Positions 48,939 to 61,800 of a stretch of 64,000 nucleotides of DNA are shown one piece after another. The position numbers were made by a program, and so were the translations under genes. Where the stretch lies: positions 36,409,302-36,473,301 of the forward strand of contig NC_135013.1 of assembly GCF_051020955.1 (NCBI RefSeq), in the 5' to 3' direction. The notes beneath the pieces were generated by a model. That model worked only from the letters and a program-made list of their open reading frames with translations. It ran no database searches and had not been told where the DNA came from. Each line of letters starts with the position of its first letter. Position 1 is the stretch's first letter. This DNA is from Megalopta genalis (lineage: Eukaryota; Arthropoda; Insecta; Hymenoptera; Halictidae).

Positions 48939-50979
48939 CGATTAATATTTACGAGAGTAAAAAGACCTACAGAAACGGTGCAAATATACGTTGTTTCGAA
49001 AAATATGCTTCTTAAAAGATCGAAAACTCCGTCGTCTTCGTAACATCCTTTCTGATCGTCTTTCATTGGCGCAACTTATCTCGCGCTCTTTAATCGCTTC
49101 AACGTCGCGAAACGAATCCTTTGCAAGTTAAATTTAATGCTTCGATAACGCGTTATCGTTAACAACACCTCCGCCGCGGACTCTACTTATTCCGTGAATT
49201 GCTTTCATAAATCATGATGATAATTAGCACGATGTATACGAGTTCAGTACTCGCGATACAATTAGCACGCGAGTTGCGAGCTCGCTCCCGTGATCCTCGA
49301 GTTGTGTCGCAGCATGGTTTCGGTACAAGTTCGAATCGATACGAGATCTTCATTCACAGTTTTGCGATAACAGATTTTTGCGAGCAACGCACGCAGTGTC
49401 GAAGCTCTAGGTACAATATCCTCCGGAGGATAGCCATTCGTTTCGCGTTCTCGCGATCCGTGAACGCAGAGAGACGACAAATGGATCCGCCTCCGCCACG
49501 GTGTCTTTGCCCTGTATTAAATTAGCAGAAGATGCTGTTACGTGCCGGTTACACAATATTCTGCGCGGAATAATACCTGACCGCGTTCTCAGTCGTCCGG
49601 TATCCAAGAAATCGGGTCACTGCGTTTGACACGTTTTAAAGGATCCACCGTCTCGTGCACGCTATGACGACTTGTTGACTTCATTCTAATTTTACCAATG
49701 CGTGTTGACCTCGGCTCAAAAGCCGTGACAGAAATGTTTGGCTCTGACAATCGATATTTGTTTGCTTGATCGCGCTTCATGGATTCCAGACGTTGTGATA
49801 TAACTTGGATTAATTGCTGGCAGAGAGAAAAATATCGTAATCTTAGGTCAACGAGTTCAGCATATATTCCGTGGAGGCTGTGACAAGATATTTTTCATTC
49901 GGAACGTGTTGCTAATAAATATTAATACTTAGACAGTGTGGATTATAATAGCGAATTTATGTGAGCATTGAGTAGATGAAATTCGAAATATGTAGTGTAG
50001 GGATTAGAATTGATTCCATTAACTAAATATTGTCAAATGGTACATTCAAGTACCTGTAAAAATCAAATATAAACAATTTCTAAAAGAGCATTTTTAGAAG
50101 AGAAATACACGTTTAAAATTCTATGGACTAGAACTACCAAACCAGTAAAAATGACTGATCTCTGATTTTTTTTCTTTTACAATTCCTGATACCATAAAAA
50201 TGTTTTTGTTAGAAATTTTTACATGAGCTTCTTCATTGAAGCACATATTATAATAAAAAATCGCAGAAAGTTTAAATAAATCCAATTGTTGTTAGAAAAC
50301 AATGTACATCAGTGGAGTAATAAATAAATTGACACGGAAATTCGATTAGGCATCCGGTAGGGGAAGCTTGAAAATTTTGGAGAAACAAGTGAGGCAATAA
50401 ATATATTGACTATCGAGGAAACGTGACAAGATTAAACTGCAGATTGTTAACCTCGGCATTTCCGTGTAGGCTGACGAATGTTCGTTATCAACGAAGATAG
50501 CGGTTTGAGACAGGATTTGTAGTATCATAGCGAACCTACCGAGTTTGGGGACCACGTGATTACGCTCGGGCCTCTCCCCTATATTACTCATGCTCGTATA
50601 TATACATATATGTACAGGGGACATAACTCAAGGGGGTGAATTCGAGCATCCACGTGCCGTAACCCTCTTTTCCACTCGGAGCTTAGACGTCAACCTCCCC
50701 GATAGAGAACGAATTAGCGACCAACCAATGAGAAAACGACGTTTCGAGATCCTCCAGCCCTCTCACGGCGATATTAGCTCCGAAAAATTCATGTAAACTG
50801 CCCTCGAAAACGCGCGAAGGGGTGGGCTGCCGAACCTAAATCACCTTTATTGCACCGCCTTGTGCCCTAACAAAGAGATCTATTCGGAATGCAAATTAAG
50901 ATACATTCTTGAATTGTTAAGAAAATATGCACATTGAGAGTAAATTGCTTCTTTTAATAATCTTGATAAGTGGAAAACA

Positions 50980-51175
50980 ATATTCGAATACAATTTTATT
51001 CGAATAATTTCTCGAATAGATTCTTCGAATAAAAATTTTATTCGGATAATGTATCGAATAAATTCTTCGAATGAAATTTTATTCAGATAATATATCGAAT
51101 AAATTTTTCGAATACAATTTTATTCGTATAATATTTCGAATAAAATTTTATTCCAGAAATATTTCGAATAACAAT
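50980..51175. repeat. Degenerate ~42-bp palindrome-rich tandem array (TTCGAA units)
   Basis: Four to five units alternate ATTCTTCGAATAAAATTTTA with TTCGGATAATATATCGAATA. Each unit carries TTCGAA or ATTCGAAT palindromes and can fold back. A looser ATTCGAAT-rich stretch also occurs at 46.9-47.3 kb. Confidence 0.7.
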
Positions 51176-51817
51176 ATTATTAAATTCTTTCTATTTTAAA
51201 TTCTTTATATCGAAATTATTAAAATCTTCATATTGATAAATGCATAAATCAACAGTCTAACGACTAAAATTGTAAATTGCGAAGATTGCAACCACTTCGC
51301 CACAAGCAATAGTTCCATCGAATCAGCGCCAGTGTCAGAACTCAGCGGTTTTCGCGAAAATAGATACGTTTTTTTACCGGCACAATTAATCTCAATTCGC
51401 TCGGCACATTTGTTCGACGGGTAACACCGGCAGCGGGTTTAAATACTGCTGCGTAAGAATCGATTTCATTAGTGGATCGAGTACAGAGTCTACCGCACGG
51501 TCAGATTGAACGTTCCGAACGATTAGAGTCGAACAAGAGCCGATAACTAGCGAACCGAACCGTTTACTCACCGTCATTCCTTGAAAGTGAAAAGTGCTAG
51601 CAAATTGTCCGTCACTGTAGCGCATCGACGAGCCTTGTCCCAGTGCTGTTCGAATCAATTTCGATATCAAGGCCACGCGAAAAAATTAGGCAATGCCGAG
51701 AGATTAGGTAGTTTACGAGAGCCGTACTTTAATATTAAACCTACCAATGCTGGCGAAATCGATTTTACTATCGTCGAGACTATAAAGATACTTCTATAGG
51801 AAACAAGCGAATAAATA

Positions 51818-52051
51818 TTAGGTCTACCGGAAAGTTCTGTCTGATAATGTCATTGCAAATTTCGATAGGTATGCACATGTTCATTTGAGACATATATTTT
51901 TGAAAAATGTTGCTCACAAATTGCGATCACGCTGGCAGAAGGTCATAAGTAACGACGGAAATTATATTGTACAATAAATATTACTAAATTTATGAAAAAT
52001 CTATTATTTCCTTTCATTTCTTAAACGGACAGAACTTTCCGGTAGACCTAA
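51818..52051 (+). mobile_element. Mariner-derived MITE (internally deleted mariner)
   Basis: A 234-bp element bounded by perfect 24-bp inverted repeats beginning TTAGGTCTACCGGAAAG and flanked on both sides by TA (51816-51817 and 52052-52053), the target duplication typical of Tc1/mariner elements. Inside, bases 51930-51977 read RWQKVISNDGNYIVQ then stop, which matches the C-terminal end of mariner transposases. The catalytic part is absent, so it cannot move by itself. The perfect ends suggest a fairly recent insertion. Confidence 0.9.
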
Positions 52052-52440
52052 TATCTTGATCGAGGTACATTCTAATGCATATTCTGTGAAATTTTAGAAA
52101 ATTCAATCTTGTCTTTTCTTTGTTATTTTTATGAAGCAACACCCGTTTGATATTTTTATAGCTCGACAACTAAATCGCATCCTAGCTCGTTGTATCTGCT
52201 ACCATTATTATCTCAACAACGGAACATTTTAAATAAAATTTGATTTTACTTAAGAGAACAATTTCTTTTCGAAATCTTCTAAAGAACAATTTAAATAAAA
52301 ATTCACTATAATAAAAATTGTCTGCAACCATCGCAAAAGACAGGAGTCACTTAGAATTTCTCCTTTAATAATTTTAGTAGATCGCAGGTGATATATTTAC
52401 GTTATTAAATGATTCCAATGTTTGTGCTGTTTCAAATTGC

Positions 52441-52490
52441 AGATACTCATTTTTCTCATAAACGCATAAAAAATCCTCAGTCTAGTTATC
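52441..52490 (-). repeat. Family A end motif
   Basis: On the minus strand it reads ATAACTAGACTGAGGATTTT then TTATGCG, the same terminal motif as the 43-kb element. The adjoining 170 bp is less obviously related. Confidence 0.4.
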
Positions 52491-53640
52491 AGCGTCTAGA
52501 CGAAAACTGACAATTTTTACGAACATTCCGATTTCGTTACGTACAAATAATAACCGTTAATTAAATAGAACATTATCGAAGACATCGGAACGATTGAAAT
52601 TGTTGCTAAGACGTGTTCGCGATCGGTTCCGTGGACGATTTCTGTCAACAACGTCCGACCACAAGCCATCCTTGATTGGAGTTTCAAATGATCGAGGTCT
52701 GTTGCAAAAGCTAGTTTATCCACACGTGTTTATCGCATGCTCGGGCTAATCTATGCCCGCCTAATCAACGACCGGCAGCTGCGACCGAGCGATGAAATCT
52801 ATTTCGCTCTTCTTCCTCGTCGCTCCCGCCGGGAATAAGAAGAATACGGCAATTTGCGACGAAGCGGCCACATATTCGCGTTTTCAATTCTCATTGGTAC
52901 TCGTCCCGACGAAACCGCGAGTACTTGGCGTTCGTTATACGCGAGAAGGATTAATCTAGATCTTGATGGTATCGTGCCGCTGGTGATTCAAGTTTCAGCT
53001 GCAAAGTGGCGTAAATGATTGGCAAGAGCTCGTTCAGGCCGACGTTTTTAGTAAATCCTCGGACCGAAAGCTTCGCGCGGAACTGTAAAAACGGCCGGTT
53101 TTAATTCGTTGCGAATGTTGCGGTTAATCGTGGATCGTTTTCGCGAACGCTGAGGATCGTTTCGAGCGGGTATGCATATCGTCGAGAGTTTTGTCGCTGT
53201 GCGGTGATACGGCGAGGATAAGGACAGACTTGTTTCGCACAATTAATTTTACGGCCGTTGTATAGAGATTACACCTGCTGGATAACGATCGGAGTAATTG
53301 TACACTTTTTAACGCGACGTCTCGTTAAACCTGTTTCTGCCACATAGTGTTTACTAATAGAGTAGCATCTCTATCATCCGTACTAGCAGAGAGGCGTTAC
53401 CATTAAGATAAGTCGATTTACAGCAACAAATGGATCGTCGGTATTTATCAGAACTTTTGCACAGGCATTTCCAAAGGCTATTGTTAGAACCTTGCCCTTG
53501 TTATTTATAATTGTATTACATACAATTTTTATTTTGTCTCTGCACGCTACTATAAAGTCAATGTTGGCGCCAAGTGTTGGGAAAGAGATCAAATTCTTGC
53601 CATTGGTACAATCTGTTAGGCGCATACAGTGTTGTCAACA

Positions 53641-53692
53641 GTAGAGTCAAAGTAACTTTTACGCTTGTACCGATATTTAAGCAAAGACTTAA
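53641..53692 (+). repeat. Fragment of family A, inverted relative to the 54.1-kb copy
   Basis: The run AAAGTAACTTTTAC followed by a GATATTT...AAGACTTAAC block corresponds to the minus strand of 54059-54110. Similarity is clear by eye but diverged. Confidence 0.4.
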
Positions 53693-53736
53693 CAAAACAA
53701 CGTATTTCTATATTTCTGTATTAGAAATAATAGAAA

Positions 53737-53778
53737 ATAGAAATATATATATAGAAATATATATATATATATATAATG
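53737..53778. repeat. (TA)n microsatellite
   Basis: TA runs linked by GAAATATATA units. Confidence 0.9.
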
Positions 53779-54044
53779 TATATTTTTATTTTCTATCGAA
53801 TTTTATTATATACGATAAAATAAAACAAGAAAATAAAATAGAATAGAATAAAATACAATAAATTTTAAACTCAAATAAAAGTATAGAAATATAGTTCTCC
53901 TTTCGTTTTTGTCTAAATATCAATAAAGCTGTATAAATGTTTCTAATGTTTAATGTATGTTTAAAAATAAACTTCACAATTCATGTTTCACATTTGTATA
54001 TTTCAATATTAGAATCAATAGAAAATGGAAATCTACAAGTTAGT

Positions 54045-54242
54045 TGTAGACAAATCGTTAAGTTTTCGCGCAAAGATATCAGTTAACAATGTAAAAGTTA
54101 CTTCGAGTCTGTAATATACTTACCAGCGAAAACATTAAAAGAATTCGAAAATACTGTTACATTATCTTCAACTCATCCTGACTCCCGGATCTCGTAATTA
54201 GTGCAAACAAGTCTTATTTTACATAAAAATCCGCGGTCTAGC
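54045..54242 (-). repeat. Family A relative, minus orientation
   Basis: On the minus strand it begins CTAGACCGCGGATTTTTATG and then shares the ATAATGTAACAGTATTTT core with the 37.5-kb copy. Its distal part (54059-54110) matches bases 53641-53692 in opposite orientation, so two related fragments face each other about 370 bp apart. Confidence 0.55.
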
Positions 54243-55725
54243 CTCCGCACTTAATCGTGTTTTATTTCGCGTTTAACGCAGCATCGAACGGATGTTCATT
54301 TATGAGCGAGCATTAATACTTGAATAAATATCCGCGGTCCATTTATCGGATAGCGAGACGGTCATTAATGAACGGCGTCGTCGAGAGGAACATAAAAATT
54401 AGTGGCGGCGTTTATGTTGCAAAACGATTAGTGACTCAGTTTAATACGGTATTGCCACTGACCTAGATTAAACGGTTTAATCGCAGCACACACGCCGGCT
54501 ACATGCTCCAGCATGTTACTGCAGTCGCTGCACTGACATCAGCCGCTGTAATCTGTGCTTCTATGATCGGCGGATCGATGATGCAGCTGCAATCCTGGCA
54601 GCTCAATAACAGAAGCGTCTGTCGAATGTTGCATTGCACTTTCCCGTCGGCCTGGCTGCTGGCCAGCCTCTTTCCTCACCTTTTCTGCCGCTGTTCCCTT
54701 GACAACAATTCAGTCGCGTGTATATCTAGTCACTGCATCCGAGAAGACTTAGTATTACATAGTTCGCGCCGGGACCCAATTCGAATGTCTTGCCAACAAA
54801 ATGGACCGCTTTGGAAGATCAATGTTTCGATCTATTTGTTGGAAAAAATAAAAATAGTGCTCAATGTGTGATTGTATCATTTATCGTATTGTCAAAATTC
54901 AACGAATTATTGAATACAATAGTTTCCTTTTTTAAAGGAGAAATCTGCATAAATGAGGACCATTTTGTAACCGTGTAAAAGAAAGTGATATAAATATTAT
55001 TTTTTCTGCTCGAGATATTTGTATATATTTATATAACACTCGCAAATAATACATTTAACTGCAAATATAAAATTGAACAAATTTATAAAAGAACATTGTT
55101 AGATCAAAAATACGTGTTTAAAATTCCATGAACATTTATAGGCCCACTCTTAAGTACGCTAGGGTTAATTATGAGTCACGTAGAAGATCTGTTTAATCAG
55201 CGAATATTACGAAATAAATTTAAACGTGACATCGCTTCGAGATTTGTATCAATGGCGAACGTGTGCCAATAGTAATCGGTAGCGTGTAAATTTTACGCAC
55301 TCGTAGTATCCTACAAAAAGCTATGATTGGTTTATTAACATTTTCATCTTATTTTTAATCCATTAAAATGTGGCAGACGAGTCGTACATTTTTATTTGAT
55401 GGATACATATCGGTTTTTAGATGTACGTCGACGTATGGAGTATTGACGAGGGTATTGGCAATTTAATCCCATAGATTACATTCCATATATTACATCCCAT
55501 GTAAAAATAATCCCAACAACCTTCGTTTAATGCGCGCTCCGTCTCTGGCGGAATCTAATCATATTCCGAGCGAAATTACGATGTCCAACGCATTTCCTTG
55601 CACGCGATTCATTTTTCTTTCTCATTATTCTCACTCTCCCTTCATTCCCTCCGTTCAATCCATTTTCTTCATTTTTCCTTCCCCAGCACCCTCGAGATCG
55701 TCGCACCAAATGAGATACCCGATCT

Positions 55726-55727
<2 letters not shown>

Positions 55728-55773
<46 letters not shown>
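55728..55773 (+). repeat. (CT)n microsatellite
   Basis: 23 CT units in an otherwise C/T-rich stretch from 55600. Confidence 0.95.
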
Positions 55774-55777
<4 letters not shown>

Positions 55778-55908
55778 CTTCGTTTATCTTTATTCGCCAC
55801 CTTTTTCGTATCGGTTGCCAGCGACGCTTGGGACTTTTATTAAAAAAGCACTTAGAAAGTTGTAAAAATTCGTCTTTAAAGCAATTTCTAATATGGCAAA
55901 CATGGTTT

Positions 55909-56010
55909 CACGTTTAAACGGTTTTAGATGTGGGTGCGTGAAACTTAGAATCGAGAAACGGGGTCTTCAAGTAGACGTTTCAAGCTTCAGTTTAAAAAAA
56001 GTTGGCCAAT
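55909..56010 (-). repeat. Dispersed repeat family B, copy 3 (inverted fragment)
   Basis: The minus strand reads ATTGGCCAACTTTTTTTAAA, then AAGCTTGAAACGTC and CGTTTCTCGATTCTAAGTTT, matching the first third of the 39.1-kb copy in opposite orientation to the other three. Confidence 0.5.
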
Positions 56011-56585
56011 GTTTACCCAGAATTTGTCTATGCTGTCATTTTTTCGAGCAGTATGTAAACAGCTTGCAAGGACTTCCGCAGTCCAGGAATAAACATTCAA
56101 GTGGTCGGAATTCTTTCGACGACGGCGCACGTCAGAGCCGGGAATTGCACTCGTCGCGAGCCGTGTAATGCGTGTAATTCACACTATTCTTGCGTTTAAC
56201 AATAGCGGGCCGGGTTCCGAAAGCAGCCGCGCAACGATACATTATAGGTTTCCAATATCGGTCAGCTTATCGGCCTATGACACGTTGCCGGAGGAGGAGA
56301 AGAATCGTTTTCTGGACGTCGTTCTATAAATCACGTTACACGGATCCTGTCGACATTCGCAGATTTTTGCAATATTCTATGATATTAAACGAATCTTGAA
56401 GTATCCATCTTTGCTTCAAACATTCCACCACGTTGCAGCTTTTATTACTTAATTACTATTATTGAATTGTTGCCAATACGAAAATGCTATTTCAAGCAGA
56501 AATGAGAAAATTTACAATTTCCTTCGGATTAGCTCGCATCTCATCCACGGATGTTCTACATATTTTTAATAAATTTTCGAAATAA

Positions 56586-56793
56586 CCCTCGCCATTGTGA
56601 CTCTTTAAATGTGAAACTTGCCAAGTTTGACGAAATGCATAGTCTCTGTCAATTTTTCGTTCGGAGATGTCGTTCGCAGTCGAACGAAGTTCGATCCTTC
56701 CCCTTCGATTGCAAACAAAAGAAACATGTCTGCGATTTTTTATCGCGAAGGTGCAGCACTTTAAAGTAGCCCTTGCATTCCAATATCTTTTCC
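56586..56793 (+). repeat. Dispersed repeat family B, copy 4
   Basis: Corresponds to the last two thirds of the family: CCCTCGCCATTGTGACTCTT, CCAAGTTTGACGAAATGCAT, CTGTCAA, CGGAGATGTCGTT, CACTTTAAAGTAGCCCTTGC. Best match is to the 46.1-kb copy. It lies 576 bp beyond the inverted copy 3, so the two may be one rearranged insertion. Confidence 0.6.
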
Positions 56794-57708
56794 ATGTTAT
56801 AATTCGTTCGAACAGCGTTTTTCGAAAAATTATTTCGGTGAATCATCGCGAATGCACATCGTTGAAAAAATATAGTAAAAAAATTTCTGTACATACAAAA
56901 GTCGAACGAACCGCTTCGTACATTCGCGTGCATTCTAATGATCAATGCCCGACGTGCTGCGGCATTCCATTAGGCAATTAGGTGGATGTTGTTAAAACCG
57001 TGCGAACACATAGTCACCGATCTACCTCCGTGCCCAACGAGGACGTAACCCCTCATGCTGCCAATATCCCCTTAAGTCCATGGCACGCTGTGATCTGCTT
57101 TTTTTGCGGTGGTTTATTATGCCACGTCGTTGCGCTAATAAACGCTTCCTAGCCGGTCGCCGGCTCGTTTTGCAACGAGCACGGCTCTCGCACGGTTGCA
57201 CCTTAATCCACGTGTCCGGCCGATGTTGAAGACCCTCGATCGCAATTAGGGTTCATGGGAGAAGCCGATGCGGCGCATGCAAACCGAGCAGTCGTTAACT
57301 CGAGCCCCGTATTGCCGACCTTTTAGAAAATCGTCCACGGCGAACATCGTGTCCGGCGAAACACCGCTAATACCGCTTGTTTCATGCTCGATAAAAACCG
57401 ATCGCGCTATGCTCTCTGCGCGAACGATAACGGGAAACGCTTACGCTGATTACTGATCGCCGAGGAAAGGAAACTACTCGGTGCGCGTTCGGCCAAGCTT
57501 TTCATACGGGACCCGGATTCATCGTGTTTCACGGTTTTTCTTTCAACGAGCGGACCGATCCCGGTAACTGGGACGTGTTGCGGCTCCGATACAGATGAAA
57601 CTGCAAAGAAATCATCGGAGATAACGGAGACCCGGCTGTAAATCGTAGCGCGCGTACGGGATTTATTTAACCGTGCTCGTTTTACTACGAGCGTGTTTTC
57701 GCTTCGTT

Positions 57709-58165
57709 TTTCAGTTATTTCCGCTTTAATTGTCAATTATTTTTCAATTATTTTCGCTCGATACGTTCAATTGTTTTCGTTTTATTCTTCAATCAGGCTG
57801 TTTTCATTTCAATGTTATTTTCGCTTTATTTTTCAATTAGACTGGCTTTAATTTTTAATTATTTTCGCTTTATTTTTCAGTGATTTCCGCGTCAATTTCC
57901 AATTATACCTTCGTTTTATTGTACAGTTATTTTCGTTTTACTTTTCGATTAGATTGTTTTTATTTGAAAATTATTTTCGCTTTATTTTTAAATTAGAGCG
58001 ACTTTATTTTTTAATCATTTTCGCTTTACTTTTCAGTTATTTCCGCTTTAATTTTCAACTGTATGCCAACTATTTTCGCTTTATTCTTGAAGTATTTGTT
58101 TTATTTTCCAATTAGGTTGACTTTGGTATTCAATTAAGTTGTTTTTGTTATTCATTGGTACCTTA
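57709..58165 (+). repeat. Degenerate ~25-30 bp tandem array (TTATTTTCGCTTTATTTTTC)
   Basis: About fifteen diverged units of the form TTATTTTCGCTTTATTTTTC plus AATTA/AGTTA fill some 450 bp. The plus strand is strongly T-rich with almost no purine runs. No open frame. Confidence 0.8.
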
Positions 58166-60029
58166 ACATTAGAACTTCCGAACGGATCAAGATTACTGGT
58201 TGCTGATCGCTTCTTTCACAGTCGCTGAAATTATAAAAATGGGTCGATGAATTTCTCTGCTGCAGCATAAATTACGATCCGACCGCGGACATTTATATTA
58301 TGCAAAATAAAATTTGTCCGGTTTAATCGCACAATTAATCAGGAGCAACGTAGACGTTGATTTCGTTTCTGAATCATTCATCAGAAAATAATGCAACAGC
58401 GCTTAAAAACGTAGACATTTCTTTCTGGCATGAATTATTCCAGTAGTTTTCCGAATCCGCGGCGCACTCGCGACTGCGAACTCGTTTATCGTTATCGGCT
58501 CGCCGGTACGTCCCACGATTCACCAATTTCGGTAAGGGAGGCGCGCCGCGATAAGCCGACGACTTTACGCGACGTTAATTTATCGAGGAACGACGCGATG
58601 AATCAGCCCGTCGGATAAAGTCGTCGCCGGCCTCGTTCGAGCTGCGCTTACACTTGTCGATAAGTGGTCGAACGGGACGTAGACTTCTCTTGCGTGGGCG
58701 AACACCTCGGCGTTGATCGAGCCTCGCGAAAGCGGTCCCCCGAAAATCGCGGATTTTCCGTGATAATAACCGGCGGCCGTTTGGAAACCCGTTGGGAAAT
58801 CGGGAAACCGACGATTATGAAGACCCGGTTGCAGCGCGTCGAGGTGGATCTCGCGCGGAGGGTTAATTTTGGTAGGCGGCCAGAGTCGTTGACCTTGTGC
58901 AGTTTGCTACGGCAATGGTGCACCTTGCTATTGTGGCGGATTCGCGAACTGCTCGACGAAGCTACTGCAGCGATTCAAGCTTCTCGAAATGACGAAAGAA
59001 GTATAATCCACAAAATAATACGAAACAATGTTACTTTAAGAAACCGTTGCGTCGATTTGTTTTAAAACGATTTCAATTGAACGAATCTTCATAGTAATTT
59101 GCTTTGAAGTAAGTTTAGGGAAAGTTTATCTTTAAGAGATCGTTGTCAAAAATATGCGTGCCTTATTATCGGATAATTGTAAAAAAGGATAACACGTTCT
59201 TTGAAGTCACATTTCGAGCAACGTTATTTAAAATAATATTTCAAAGAACGTCATTTAAAATCTGATCACAGACACAGAAATAATTATGAAATAAAATGAC
59301 CTTCTATTTGAAATAATATTTCAAATTATAATATGCACAGAGGTCTGGCTGCAAACGTTCCTCAATAAATTCACGCGAATCGCACACTCCTGTTTAAAAA
59401 TGGACGACTCGCAAGCCGCCCCTGATCGCATCTTGCCGGTTTCATACGATAATCATGAAGGTGTTAACAATGCGATTAGCATTTAACGCGGGGATAATGT
59501 TTTCAATTACGCCAGATTTTCCCAGGGTCTATTAGACGCTAAAAACCGTCTTAACGGCGTATCAACACCTGTCGCGGGCTGCGTGACACCTTTCCTTTTC
59601 ACCGACACTTCCGCTAATCAGCTCGATCCGGCGGATCGGGCCGCGGGGCGCACTAATTGCGGCCCCGCCGTATCCGTCGATCAATGCCTCGACAGTCAGT
59701 CACTCCACCGCGCAATAAAACCGAGAGACTCTGACATTATTGCGGGACGACGGCTACCATCATCCCTTCGGGGGCTCCCTTTTTCTCTCGGACGGACTTG
59801 GCTCGGCCCGCTCGGGCTCTCTCGTTGATGATGTTTTTGCATCGGCCAACGACCGGCCACGAATCTCGTGGCGGAAACGGTCTCTTGCTCTTTCGAACCG
59901 TTCCACCGTGAACTGCGGCCGGCCGGCTACCGAGATTAAATTTGTCGTGTGTTTGTTACACCGTCCGTCCACTGTCTCCGAGCGAGCCCGGGTCGTCCGT
60001 CTTCGTCCATCTTGAATATCTTCGACATT

Positions 60030-60318
60030 CCTGCACTCCAATTTTCACCCTTCTGTCGATCGCGGGGGTTGTAAGTAACAGGGTAAACAAGTACAGAAAC
60101 ATTGTAAACAATTCAAGGTCTAATGCAATAATACTTAATATAATATTACAGTTATTATTGAAAATATTGTACAAAAATTGTACATTGTCATTTTAATTAT
60201 ATTGTAAATGTGCCATAACATCTTCAATCCAATCTTCGCCCTTCTGCTGATCGCAAGGGTGGGAAGTAATAGAACGCGAAAGTGACATTGTAAATAATGA
60301 AAAATCTAATCAAATAGA
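60030..60318 (+). repeat. Diverged direct duplication of a ~95-bp block
   Basis: Bases 60030-60127 and 60218-60318 share CTCCAAT/ATCCAAT, CTTCTG.CGATCGC.GGG, GTAAGTAA.AG, ACATTGTAAA.AAT and TCTAAT in the same order. About 190 bp separates equivalent points. Confidence 0.55.
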
Positions 60319-60929
60319 TTAATAAAGAGATACCAGAGATTAATAAAAGTTGAGAAGCACTTGTAGCGAACAAACTTAAGCACTGCCGCAAAATCAATTT
60401 TACCCCGATTTTAATCAGTACTTCTTTCTCTCAACAAATGTGTATATGTTAAATATTTGTTGGTATTTACAAGCACGATGGTTACTCATGATTTTCGTTT
60501 CATTCCCAGCCATAGAATCTACCTGACCCAGTTCGTACCGTGAACTACGAAACACCCTGTATATTAGTCAAAGCACCTTTCTTGTTACACCGTGGTCCAT
60601 GCACAGGGACTAGTCCAGGCGGGGTGTCCGCGAGGTCGACGTCTTCCTATGCAGCACGACAAACGTTACCCGATATCCTGGCTCCGCCGTCCGCGGATTC
60701 TTCGCCGTTTTGTTCGCCTACCTTTGAACTCTTTCAACGGTATCGTTCCGCGGGGGACTTCTGCCTTTTGTCCCTTTGACGGGCTGAAGCGTCCATTCGC
60801 GAGCTTCCATTCCCGTCGGTTCTGACCGCCTCCAGCAGCCAGCTCCTTCTTTTCCTCGTTTTTCGTTCTTTGTCCAAGCAATCGGGCAAGAAGCGGGCGT
60901 GGAGACAAGTTTCTTTATGAATTGGATTG

Positions 60930-60951
60930 ACTGCTGCTGCTGCTGCTGCAG
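60930..60951 (+). repeat. (CTG)n triplet run
   Basis: Seven CTG triplets. A minus-strand open frame crosses it as poly-Ser, with no recognisable protein. Confidence 0.9.
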
Positions 60952-61609
60952 CTTCGCGGAGCATCGCGGAGCTGCGTGCCGGGTAGCAGGGACCGGAGGT
61001 GGTCAAAGAAAAGTCCCTCGACGAAGAGGCTTTGTTCCTGGCCAACCGGCAACGAAGTATGCTCGTGAAGGATTCGTGAGTGTCTAGTTTTAGGGGTCCA
61101 CGTTGTTGGCCAGAAACCGGGATACACGATCTTGACGGGGTCCTCGCGTGGGACTGACAGCTTGATTATAGTCGACAGGATTCGTAGCGTGCTCGCTGTT
61201 CTCGCTGTTGGTGGTAGAATTCTTTCGGAGTCTGTAGAAACGAGAAATGTTGTTCTGTATTCTAGAGAAACGCGATGGAAAAGCTTGCAGTAAGATGATA
61301 GGTTATATTGTTGTTTTAAGTAGCACAACGCGTTAGGAACGTTTTTTAATATTTTGGAGGACGAAGCTGACGGTGGCGACTGCCAACAAAATTTCTGCAA
61401 AACTTCTAGACGATTCAACCTTTCCACAAGTTTACTGTAAATTTTCTTATTCTGTATCTTATAAAAATGTGAACATACTCGCTTCTATTTTGATATCTAT
61501 ATGAAAGAGTTTGTACACATAAAATTCATCCACTGAAGCATATAAATGTATTATTATTTTAGAAAGAAATGTGTTTAGAAATAGACTACTTATTGTATAT
61601 AAATATGGT

Positions 61610-61800
61610 ATAATTATTTGTATAATAGTATATATTTATAAAGAATTTATATATAATTATATAATAAATACATGTATTATTATATGTATATATAATTATA
61701 TACAATATTGTATATTATATATATATATACAATTATGTACATTAATATAATATTATATGTATACATAATTATATACAATAGCATGTATTCACATATAAAT
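61610..61800. repeat. AT-rich low-complexity block
   Basis: Overlapping TATATA, ATAATTATATA and ATTATATGTATA units. Confidence 0.9.

Noticed and set aside
54503..54871. 122-codon plus-strand frame beginning with a hydrophobic stretch that looks like a signal peptide
   Set aside because: No family resemblance, no exon context, and no conserved pattern after the hydrophobic start.
60915..61427. 170-codon minus-strand frame
   Set aside because: No recognisable domain, includes a CTG-derived poly-Ser tract, and no supporting splice or promoter signals.
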